Of a stretch of DNA of 27,046 nt, positions 15,488 through 22,595 are shown one piece after another. Location: assembly GCA_023423275.1 (NCBI GenBank), contig JAFAFW010000080.1, forward strand, positions 1 through 27,046, written 5' to 3'. The number at the start of each line of letters is the position of its first letter. Position 1 is the first letter of the stretch. Below the pieces are notes generated by a model. That model was not told the origin of the DNA. It saw only the letters and a list, made by a program, of their open reading frames with translations, and searched no databases. A program made the translations under genes and the position numbers. Origin of the DNA: Pseudomonadota bacterium. GTDB taxonomy: Bacteria > Pseudomonadota > Alphaproteobacteria > Rhizobiales > Hyphomicrobiaceae.

Positions 15488-17959
15488 ATGAAATGTAATC
15501 CCTTGCGCTGGCTGTGGGGCGTCGTCCTGGTCTTCGGCCTGCTGGGGATCGCCAACATGCGCGGATCGCTGGCTGAAATCGAAGCAGGATTGAGGCAGGC
15601 TTCACAGTCGGCGCTTCAGAAGGCAGGGATGGAGTGGGCGGAAGTCGAATTCGACGGCCGCGACGCGACCCTGTCCGGAAATGCGTCTGACGATGTCGAG
15701 CAGCGCGCGGCGCAGCAGTTGACGCGCAAGTTCTGGGGTGTGCGCAAGGTTCGCGACCGCACCGAGCTGGTCGAGGAGCAGCGCAACTACTCCTGGACCG
15801 CGTCTTTGCGCGACAGCCGGCTGAGGATGTACGGCTACGTCCCGAACGAGAACGTCCGCCGCGCGATCGTTGGTGCTGCAAAGGCGACTTTTCCACAGCT
15901 TGAGATCGATGATCGGCTGAAGCGCGCGCGCGGTGCGCCGGAGCCGGAGGCTTGGCTCGGCGCCATCAGTTTCAGCCTCAAGCAGCTCTCGGGCCTCAAG
16001 CCCGGCGCGCGCGTCGAATTGGAGGGTGATGTCCTCACGGTTTCTGGCGAGGCAGAGACGTCAGCGGCGTATCAGAACGTTAAGAATGCGCTGACCAACG
16101 GTGTGCCGCAAGGCATCAAGGTCAAGAGCGAGAACGTTGTTCCGCCACGCGCAAAGCCGTTCGTGTGGACGGCGAAACTCGCACCGCGCCAACTGCAGCT
16201 TACCGGGTACGTGCCCAGCGAACAGGTACGTGAAGCGATCGCCGCTGTCGCCCAGAAGGAATTCGGGAAGCGCACCATCGTCGACCGGATGCAGATCGCC
16301 TCGGGCGAGCCGGATAACATGGCTGCCGCGGCAACCAGTGCGCTGCGTAAGCTGGCCCAACTCGACGAGGGCGCTGTCGAACTGCGCAATCGTGAGATTG
16401 AACTCTCCGGACTTGCGGCAAAGCAGGAGACAGTCGAGACGTTGCGGCGTGACCTCCAGTCCGGCATTCCCGATGGCTTCAAGATCAGCGAACAGATCAA
16501 GTTCCGCGAGCCCTCGATTGCAACCGTCAGCCCCTACACGACATCCTTGGTTCTCGAAGGGACTGTCGTTCGCCTCGCCGGGCACGTGCCGACTGACGCC
16601 GCGCGGGCCTCGCTCGTCGGTGCGATCCGCGCGCGGTTTGGCGACCGCAGGTTGATCGATGAGACGCAATTGGGAGTAGGTGCGCCCGAGGGATGGTCCG
16701 CATGCATGACGGCCGGGCTGCAGGGATTGGCGAAACTCGGCAATGGGCAGATCGAACTCGTGGATAACGGGTTGAGGTTCGTTGCCGCTACGGAGGACGA
16801 CGCCACCGCCGAATCCATCCGTGATGAGGTTCGCGCAGCCGCCAACCGGGCCTGCGACGCCCTCTTCAACATAACGGTGAACGAGCCGCCCGAGCCGGAA
16901 CTCAACTGGCGCGCGGTGTCGTCCGCCGAAGGTCTCCTGTTCGAAGGGGAGGTGCCCGATCAGGCGACCCGCATTGCGCTGTCGGAAATGGCCACCAAGC
17001 TGTTTCCCAAATCGCCGCTCATCGACCGCACCCGGGTTAATGCGGGATACGCGAAGAAATGGTCGAAGGTTGCTGACCTGGGCCTCAAGGTGCTCGCAAA
17101 ATTGCGCGCAGGAGAGGCGCGTCTCGTCGGTCTGGAACTGCTCGTGAGCGGTCAGGCGCCGGATACCGCGATCGCGACGGCCGTTCGCCAGCAGTTGCGC
17201 GACCTGCCCAAGGGGTATTCCGGCCGGGATATGATCCAGGTGCGCTCGGACGCGATGATCTGGGCCGAGCAGGAGGCCAGGAAGAAGGCCGAGGCAGAGG
17301 CGCGCAAAAAGATCGAAGACGAGCAGCGCAGAGAGGACGAAGAGCGCCGGAAGCGAGAGGAGCTGGCGCGAAAGCCGGCCGATCAATCGCAGACGGTTGC
17401 CGTTCCGGTTGCTCCGGCTCCCACCCAGCCCGCACAGCAGGATCCCGTCCGGACGGCGCGCACGCAGCCGCCAGCGGCTCAGACGCAGCCGCCCGCGCCT
17501 CCTGAAACACGCTCTCCGGTTCGCCCGGCTCCGGCTCCTGCTCCGGAACAGCAGGCCGCACTGAAACCGGCGACCGATAAACCTGCGGATGCCGAAGCAT
17601 GCCGTAGCGCTGTGAATGCGACCGGCGAACGCGGCGTGGTCCGGTTTGATCGCGCCAGCTCGGATTTATCGAGCGAGGGCATCGCAACGTTGCAGCAACT
17701 GATCGAAGCTGCCGGGGCCTGCGGCCGGTTGTCCATTACGATCGAGGGACACGCCGATGCCGAGGGTACGCCGGAGCGTAATCAGGCTCTCTCCGAGCGG
17801 CGCGCGCAGGCCGTTGCTGAATATCTTGCCGATCGCGGTGTCGCGACGAATCGGCTGAGCTCCGTCGGATATGGCGCAACGCAGCCGCTGGCACCGAACA
17901 CAACCGCGGAGTCGCGGGCACTGAACAGGCGTGTCGAGTTCACCGTCAAGGTCAACTGA
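15488..17959 (+). CDS. Tandem BON-like repeat protein with C-terminal OmpA peptidoglycan-binding domain
   Basis: This 823-residue envelope protein has an N-terminal membrane span (about 9-22) that may stay as anchor. A half-module (about 40-95) is followed by four related BON-like modules of about 115 residues (102-217, 226-341, 350-466, 473-587). Each starts with a W-or-Y...L...GYVP-like line, then an IDR/VDR motif, and ends with a second V...L..SG line. A charged, probably coiled-coil helix (592-629) and a Pro/Ala/Gln-rich linker (631-701) lead to an OmpA-type domain (715-823) with EGHADAEGTPERNQALSERR and NRRVEF, which binds peptidoglycan. The ATG was chosen because it is preceded by GGGAG and starts the membrane span; the longer frame begins at TTG. 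A protein tethering the inner membrane to the cell wall is the simplest reading. Two membrane-protein genes follow in the same direction. Confidence 0.85.
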   Translation: MKCNPLRWLWGVVLVFGLLGIANMRGSLAEIEAGLRQASQSALQKAGMEWAEVEFDGRDATLSGNASDDVEQRAAQQLTRKFWGVRKVRDRTELVEEQRNYSWTASLRDSRLRMYGYVPNENVRRAIVGAAKATFPQLEIDDRLKRARGAPEPEAWLGAISFSLKQLSGLKPGARVELEGDVLTVSGEAETSAAYQNVKNALTNGVPQGIKVKSENVVPPRAKPFVWTAKLAPRQLQLTGYVPSEQVREAIAAVAQKEFGKRTIVDRMQIASGEPDNMAAAATSALRKLAQLDEGAVELRNREIELSGLAAKQETVETLRRDLQSGIPDGFKISEQIKFREPSIATVSPYTTSLVLEGTVVRLAGHVPTDAARASLVGAIRARFGDRRLIDETQLGVGAPEGWSACMTAGLQGLAKLGNGQIELVDNGLRFVAATEDDATAESIRDEVRAAANRACDALFNITVNEPPEPELNWRAVSSAEGLLFEGEVPDQATRIALSEMATKLFPKSPLIDRTRVNAGYAKKWSKVADLGLKVLAKLRAGEARLVGLELLVSGQAPDTAIATAVRQQLRDLPKGYSGRDMIQVRSDAMIWAEQEARKKAEAEARKKIEDEQRREDEERRKREELARKPADQSQTVAVPVAPAPTQPAQQDPVRTARTQPPAAQTQPPAPPETRSPVRPAPAPAPEQQAALKPATDKPADAEACRSAVNATGERGVVRFDRASSDLSSEGIATLQQLIEAAGACGRLSITIEGHADAEGTPERNQALSERRAQAVAEYLADRGVATNRLSSVGYGATQPLAPNTTAESRALNRRVEFTVKVN

Positions 17960-17989
17960 TCACGCGTACTGGGTTAATGGGGACGACGA

Positions 17990-18091
17990 ATGGATTTTCT
18001 GATCGCCAAGCTCTTCTGGTATGTGCTCGCAGCGTTCTCCATCGGGGTTTGCGTCGGCTGGCTGTCGTGCGATCGCGCCAGCGACCGATGA
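17990..18091 (+). CDS. Small single-span membrane protein (33 residues)
   Basis: A short open frame lies between the BON-OmpA gene and the helix-hairpin-helix gene. The ATG is preceded by GGGGACGACGA, an acceptable purine-rich ribosome site. The product has a short cytoplasmic or periplasmic N-terminus, one hydrophobic segment (about 5-25, including LFWYVLAAFSIGV and CVGW) and a polar end with SCDRASDR. I do not recognise the family. Its span resembles in length and style the N-terminal anchor of the next protein. Supporting reasons to believe it is real: location 30 bases after an operon gene, correct strand, ribosome site, and clear membrane character. There is no comparative proof. Confidence 0.6.
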   Translation: MDFLIAKLFWYVLAAFSIGVCVGWLSCDRASDR

Positions 18092-18137
18092 GCCGGCCCG
18101 GCGAGGTGAGCATGTCACGCCGAGGGGGGACCCAGGG

Positions 18138-19913
18138 ATGACGACCCTGATACTAGAGACCGCGTTGCTGCTGCTCGGCGCCTATTTCATCGGGGCGTTC
18201 GTCGGTTGTCTGATGCGCCGGACGTTCTTCGTCGAGGCGACCGAACCGGTCGATTTTCATGCTGCGGCTCCCGCTGTTCAGGCGGCAGCGCCAGCCGTTG
18301 TCGCCATGCCGCGGCGACTGCCGGATCACGAGCCGATCAGACCCAAGATCGAAAGCATTCCCGAAGCGCCGGCCCGCACCCATGTTTCCGAGCCGGAAGC
18401 CGACAGCGCGGCTCTGGCTGAGGCCGCTGAGCGCTTCAAGCGCTCCCTGACCGGCCAGGGCGACGGCTACATCTATCCGCAGACGACGAACGAGCAGCCG
18501 GCGCCGGAACCGCCGCCGCAGCCTCCCGCACAACAGTCCCTTCCATCGCAGTCCGCTGCTGCATCTGCGCCCGCTCCGGTGCAACGTCCACCGGCGGATC
18601 CGCTGCCCGCGACCGCCAAGGCGCCAGAGGTTGTCTCCGCGCCGCCGAAGCCGCAGGCCGGATCGACAGGGGCCGCGTCGGCAACGTCGGCTGCTGCTGC
18701 TTCGGCATTGGCGGCCGCGGCGGCTGGCGGCATCCGGAGGCCGGCCGAGAAGGCCAAGACGGAGACGGCGGCAGCGAAGTCCGAGCCTCCTGTCGTGGCC
18801 GCGGCGACGGCTCCGGAGGCGGCTGCGCCCGGAGACGATCTCACACGAATCCGCGCCATAGACGCGGCATTGCAGACAACGCTTCGGGCAGCCGGGGTCA
18901 AACGTTTCGCGGATATCGCCGCCTGGGGTGCGGAGGACGTCCAACGCATCAGCGAGGCTTTTGACTTCAAGGGTCGCATCGAGCACGAGAACTGGATCGA
19001 GCAGGCTCAGATCCTGGCGAGCGGCGGCCAGACCGCATTCGCGAAGCGGAAGCTCGAGGCCAGGCCGCAGCTCGCCAGGCCGGGCACCGACGAAGGTGCA
19101 AGCCGCAAGCCCGCAACAGGGGCCGCGCCTCCGCGATCCTCCGCTTCGGTATCGGGCATTGGGGCTGCGGTCGCCGCATCCATCGCGGCTCTGCCGCTGC
19201 GCCGCCCGGCGGCGTTGGCTCTCGGCCGCGACAACCTGCAGCGCATCAGTCAGATCAACGAAGAGGTCGAGCGGCTTTTGAACGTGCAGAGCGTCAGCCG
19301 CTACGACCAGATCGCGCACTGGACGGGGGATGACGTCATCCGCTTCGACCGCCTTTTGGGGAATGAAGGGCGTATTTCGCGCGAGAATTGGATCGAGCAG
19401 GCCCAGATTCTGGCGCGCGGCGGTGAGACCGCCTATGCGCGGGCCTTCGACAGCAAGGCGGCAACCAGCGCGCCGGAACCCCGGCGGCCGACGCAACTGG
19501 CCGAAGCGATCCGCACAGCGTCGCAACCTGAGCCCAGCCCGGATAAGAAGGTCGATCTGACGGCACTGCGCTCGGTGCGTTCGGAGGCCTTCAAGGCAGG
19601 TGATATACCGCCGCCGCCAGCCTCTGGTGTCGGTCCCACGCCGCCCGTGCGTCCCGACGATCTGAAGCGTATCCGTGGTGTCGGCGTGCTGATCGAGAAG
19701 CGGCTCAACGCCATGGGCGTCTGGCGCTATGAACAGATCGCCAATTGGACCAGCTCGGACATCAGCCGCATCAGCCAGGCGTTGGAGTTCCGCGGCCGCA
19801 TCGAGCGCGAGAACTGGGTGGAGCAGGCCCGCATTCTGGCGTCAGGCGGTCAGACCGAGTTCGCCAAGCGCGTGGATCGCGGGGAAGTCGAGACGAGCCG
19901 CCCGAAATCATGA
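18138..19913 (+). CDS. Membrane-anchored protein with three helix-hairpin-helix-like modules
   Basis: This 591-residue protein has an N-terminal span (about 4-24), a long Pro/Ala-rich disordered region (about 40-230) and three related modules at 233-304, 365-436 and 507-578. Each module reads roughly DDLxRIRG(V/I)G...L...GV..(Y/F)xQIAxWTxxDVxRI....(F)xGRIxRENWxEQAxILAxGGxT. This type is known from alphaproteobacterial proteins such as extended ribosomal L21 and NADH dehydrogenase subunits, where its function is not settled. The third copy has the intact GVG hairpin, the first reads RAIDAAL and the second SQINEEV, so two hairpins look degenerate. The ATG has GAGGGGGG eight bases upstream and begins the membrane span; a longer frame has no such support. 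It is last of the three-gene envelope set, or next to last if the GrpB gene belongs to it. Confidence 0.78.
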   Translation: MTTLILETALLLLGAYFIGAFVGCLMRRTFFVEATEPVDFHAAAPAVQAAAPAVVAMPRRLPDHEPIRPKIESIPEAPARTHVSEPEADSAALAEAAERFKRSLTGQGDGYIYPQTTNEQPAPEPPPQPPAQQSLPSQSAAASAPAPVQRPPADPLPATAKAPEVVSAPPKPQAGSTGAASATSAAAASALAAAAAGGIRRPAEKAKTETAAAKSEPPVVAAATAPEAAAPGDDLTRIRAIDAALQTTLRAAGVKRFADIAAWGAEDVQRISEAFDFKGRIEHENWIEQAQILASGGQTAFAKRKLEARPQLARPGTDEGASRKPATGAAPPRSSASVSGIGAAVAASIAALPLRRPAALALGRDNLQRISQINEEVERLLNVQSVSRYDQIAHWTGDDVIRFDRLLGNEGRISRENWIEQAQILARGGETAYARAFDSKAATSAPEPRRPTQLAEAIRTASQPEPSPDKKVDLTALRSVRSEAFKAGDIPPPPASGVGPTPPVRPDDLKRIRGVGVLIEKRLNAMGVWRYEQIANWTSSDISRISQALEFRGRIERENWVEQARILASGGQTEFAKRVDRGEVETSRPKS

Positions 19914-19956
19914 CATCGCCGATGCCGTATCGGTGTTTGAACGCGTTGTTCCGGTG

Positions 19957-20466
19957 ATGCCTGACAGTCCGTATTTCATAGTCCAGCCCGACGCGGATAG
20001 AGCTCGCGAGGCAGCCGAGACGCTGTTCGGCGAAGTCGCGTTTGAACTCGGACGCATTCTTCCGTCAACCGTCGATGTTCGTCACGTCGGCGCGACGGCT
20101 GTTTCCGGATGCCTGACGAAGGGTGATCTCGACATCGTCGTGCGCGTGCCCGCCGAGGACTTTGCGGATGCGGAGCGAATACTCACGGCACGCTATGCGC
20201 GCAATTCCGGATCGTCGTGGACCGACACCTTTGCCTCCTTCGAGGATCTCGGCACCGCGCCGCACCTCGGAATCCAGCTCGCTGTCGTCGGCGGGCCGGA
20301 AGACTTCTTTCATCTGTTTTCTGATGCGTTGTCGAACAACCCGTGGCTGCTCGCTGACTACAACGCATTGAAGTGTGCCTTCGACGGCAAGCCGATGGAC
20401 GACTACCGCGCCGCCAAAGGCGCGTTCGTGACCAAAGTGCTTTCGGCGCAGCATCCGCCAGCGTGA
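19957..20466 (+). CDS. GrpB-domain (UPF0157) nucleotidyltransferase-like protein
   Basis: This is a cytoplasmic protein of 169 residues with the GrpB domain (PF04229), a minimal nucleotidyltransferase-like fold. The typical opening VRHVGATAVSGCLTKGDLDIVVRV holds a G-A/S hairpin (G45, A46) and the D57-x-D59 acidic pair expected for metal binding. DYNALKCAF and YRAAKGAFVTKVL near the C-terminus match the family's closing helix. The start is uncertain: ATG is used, an in-frame GTG immediately before and another eight codons upstream are possible, and none has a good ribosome site. It follows the helix-hairpin-helix gene by 43 bases. GrpB proteins have been linked to CoA metabolism in some fusions, but here the role is unknown. 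Confidence 0.78.
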   Translation: MPDSPYFIVQPDADRAREAAETLFGEVAFELGRILPSTVDVRHVGATAVSGCLTKGDLDIVVRVPAEDFADAERILTARYARNSGSSWTDTFASFEDLGTAPHLGIQLAVVGGPEDFFHLFSDALSNNPWLLADYNALKCAFDGKPMDDYRAAKGAFVTKVLSAQHPPA

Positions 20467-20504
20467 TCAGAGCTGGCGGTTCAGGCGCCGCTGTCACGCG
20501 GCGC

Positions 20505-20972
20505 TTACGGGATTTCGATCGCAATCGGCGTGATATCGACGAACTCATCGTCGGTCTCGTTGTCACGCCACATGTAGACGGCAAACTTGGCGGGCCGGTC
20601 GAGCGCGACCATCGGGTGATGCCACGCGTCATGGCGGTACGTAATGCCTTGGCCCGGCCCCGCGATGAACGCGCGCGCCTTGCTGGTATCCGGCTTGCCT
20701 TCGGCTGTTTTGGGAGCAACGAGGATCAGATAACGCGAGACATCGAGCGGGATGAAGCTCTGCGAGGTAAATTCGTGCCGCTCCATGCGCACGGCGTCCA
20801 GCGACGTTGTGCTCGTCGCCGGAACGAGCGCCACGGCGAGGCTCGGACGCGCGTGATCCCGGAGGTTGACCAAGGTCTCACCGAAGTCCGTCCGGCCACT
20901 GTCGGGCGCCACCAGAACGTCCCCGTAGGGTGCGAAAGCCTCCGCGGTGAGCGGTTCTGCCTTGAGCTTCAT
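20505..20972 (-). CDS. allA: Ureidoglycolate lyase-type protein (AllA family)
   Basis: AllA releases urea from ureidoglycolate to give glyoxylate, the end of allantoin breakdown. The 155-residue protein starts with the family pattern LTAEAFAPYGDV (8-19). MERHEFTSQSFIPL (63-76) and the metal/active segment GQGITYRHDAWHHPM (about 107-121) are typical of the cupin-like fold. GGAGG seven bases before the ATG is a good ribosome site. No other purine or allantoin gene is in the window; instead it follows, on the same strand, an acyl-CoA synthetase gene by 57 bases and a YejA-like binding protein, so a related substrate rather than ureidoglycolate is possible. Confidence 0.85.
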   Translation of the reverse strand: MKLKAEPLTAEAFAPYGDVLVAPDSGRTDFGETLVNLRDHARPSLAVALVPATSTTSLDAVRMERHEFTSQSFIPLDVSRYLILVAPKTAEGKPDTSKARAFIAGPGQGITYRHDAWHHPMVALDRPAKFAVYMWRDNETDDEFVDITPIAIEIP

Positions 20973-21029
20973 CTGTAGTCCTCCCTCGAACTTGATAATG
21001 GGTCGGCGAGCAGCGGGCGCTCACCAGTG

Positions 21030-22595
21030 TCACGATCCGTTAGGACGCCATGCTTTGAGATCGCCGCGGCGCAGTTTGCCGTTGGCGGTTCGCGGCAGCG
21101 CCTCCACGAATACGATCTCGCGCGGGCATTTGTACGCTGCCAGCCGCTCGCTGGCGAAGTGCTTGATGGCGTCAGGGTCACGCGCCGTGTTCTCGCGCAG
21201 AACGATAAACGCCCCGATGACTGAAACGTCAGCGCGCACCTGGATTTCGGCGCAGGCGACTTCGGCAATGCCAGGGTATGCGGCCAGTACCGCCTCCACC
21301 TCCTGCGGCGCAACCCGATAGCCCAGAGCTTTCATGATGTCGTTTGCGCGCCCATGATGCGTGATGTAGCCGTCGGTATCCATGCTGGCGAGATCGCCGC
21401 CGATGAACCAGTCGCCGCGCATCACCTCGGCTTCTTCCTCGGGCCTGTTCCAGTAGCCGAGCATCAGCCCCGGATCGGATCGATGTACCGCGAGCAGCCC
21501 TTCCGTGCCTGCGGGCAAGGGTTCATCGCCGCCGCTCGCCGGGAGGATGGCCACGCAACGTCCGGGCTGCGGTTTGCCCACCGTTCCGGACTTAGGAGGA
21601 ACGGTCGGCGAGGATGAGACGTACGTCGACATCTCGCTCATGCCGAGTGCCTCGTAAAGTTGGCGGCCTGTTCGTGCGGCCCACTCCTCGAACAGTCCCG
21701 GTGGCGGGGTCTCGCCGGCAGTCAGCCCGTGCCTCAGCGGGCCCAACGCTGCGGTTGTAACGTCCGCGTAGCGCAGCATCTGTCGATAGAGGGACGGCAC
21801 TGCCGCAAATATCGTGGCCTGCGCCGCTGTGATAAGCCGGGGCCAAACGGCGGGATCCTTGGGGCCGGTGTAGACGATCGCCGTCGCACCATTCGCCCAC
21901 GGGTCCGTCAGACCGGTGCCGAGCGTATAGGTCCAGTTGAAGGCGCCCGCGTGAAGCACGCGATCCGTCTCGGTGATGCCGTACCAGCCCGCATACATCG
22001 GCCGGCGGCCCCAGGCGGCGCGATGACCGTGGATGACGCCTTTGGGACGCGAGGTCGTGCCCGAGGTGTAGATCAGGTAGGCTGGATCGTCGGCGGCTGT
22101 GTCGGCGTACGATGCGCGAACCGGATGCTGCATCATCAGCCGGACCTGCGCGCTGGTGAAAACCTCAATGCCGTCGGGCAGGTTCACTGAAGCAAAGTCA
22201 TCCGCGAGCGCGACGGCCGCCGCGCCACTGTCCTCAAGAAGAAAATCGAACTCGGCAGCCGTCAATTGGCTCGATACGGGCAGCGGCACGAGACCGGCAG
22301 CGACGGCGCCGAAGAAGAGCAGGGCATAGGTGCTGGAGTTCTCCAGCCGGATCAGAAGGCGCGCGCCGCGCTGCAAACTGGTCTCCCGAAGCGAACCGGC
22401 AATGCCGAGAATCGCCGCTTCGATTTCGGCGTACGTCCAGATCTCGGCGGGTGGCTGGCCTGGGTCGGATATGACGATCAGAGCCGGCTTATGAGGCGTG
22501 TTCGCTGCCGCGCGGCCAACGACATAAGCCGCCATATTGAAGCGAGCGGGGGGCAGATCGCCACGATAGCCCAGCGTTGGCAGGCGGCTTGTCAC
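21030..22595 (-). CDS. Acyl-CoA synthetase / AMP-dependent ligase
   Basis: This adenylate-forming enzyme (AMP-binding family) activates a carboxylic acid with ATP and probably CoA, 521 residues. The P-loop-like motif is YTSGTTSRPKG (176-186), followed by GMSEMS, the hinge region GDLASMDTDGYITHHGR and the catalytic K507 in PRTANGKLRR. It resembles benzoate-CoA or fatty acyl-CoA ligases. It begins at a GTG directly after the TGA of the binding-protein gene, with GGAG eight bases ahead, so the two are translationally coupled. The pairing suggests that the imported compound, or a derivative, is a carboxylic acid that is activated with CoA. The acid is not identifiable from the sequence. Confidence 0.92.
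   Translation of the reverse strand: MTSRLPTLGYRGDLPPARFNMAAYVVGRAAANTPHKPALIVISDPGQPPAEIWTYAEIEAAILGIAGSLRETSLQRGARLLIRLENSSTYALLFFGAVAAGLVPLPVSSQLTAAEFDFLLEDSGAAAVALADDFASVNLPDGIEVFTSAQVRLMMQHPVRASYADTAADDPAYLIYTSGTTSRPKGVIHGHRAAWGRRPMYAGWYGITETDRVLHAGAFNWTYTLGTGLTDPWANGATAIVYTGPKDPAVWPRLITAAQATIFAAVPSLYRQMLRYADVTTAALGPLRHGLTAGETPPPGLFEEWAARTGRQLYEALGMSEMSTYVSSSPTVPPKSGTVGKPQPGRCVAILPASGGDEPLPAGTEGLLAVHRSDPGLMLGYWNRPEEEAEVMRGDWFIGGDLASMDTDGYITHHGRANDIMKALGYRVAPQEVEAVLAAYPGIAEVACAEIQVRADVSVIGAFIVLRENTARDPDAIKHFASERLAAYKCPREIVFVEALPRTANGKLRRGDLKAWRPNGS

Noticed and set aside
16061..17386. Minus-strand frame of 441 codons opposite the BON-OmpA gene
   Set aside because: The sense frame has repeated modules and the OmpA domain; the antisense product shows no domain.
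18153..19526. Minus-strand frame of 457 codons opposite the helix-hairpin-helix gene
   Set aside because: Very Arg/Gly-rich, as expected from the reverse of a Pro/Ala-rich region; no ribosome site.
19729..19956. N-terminal extension of the GrpB frame into the end of the helix-hairpin-helix gene
   Set aside because: The added residues are an Arg/Ser-rich shadow of the upstream gene; homology to GrpB begins only near the ATG at 19957.
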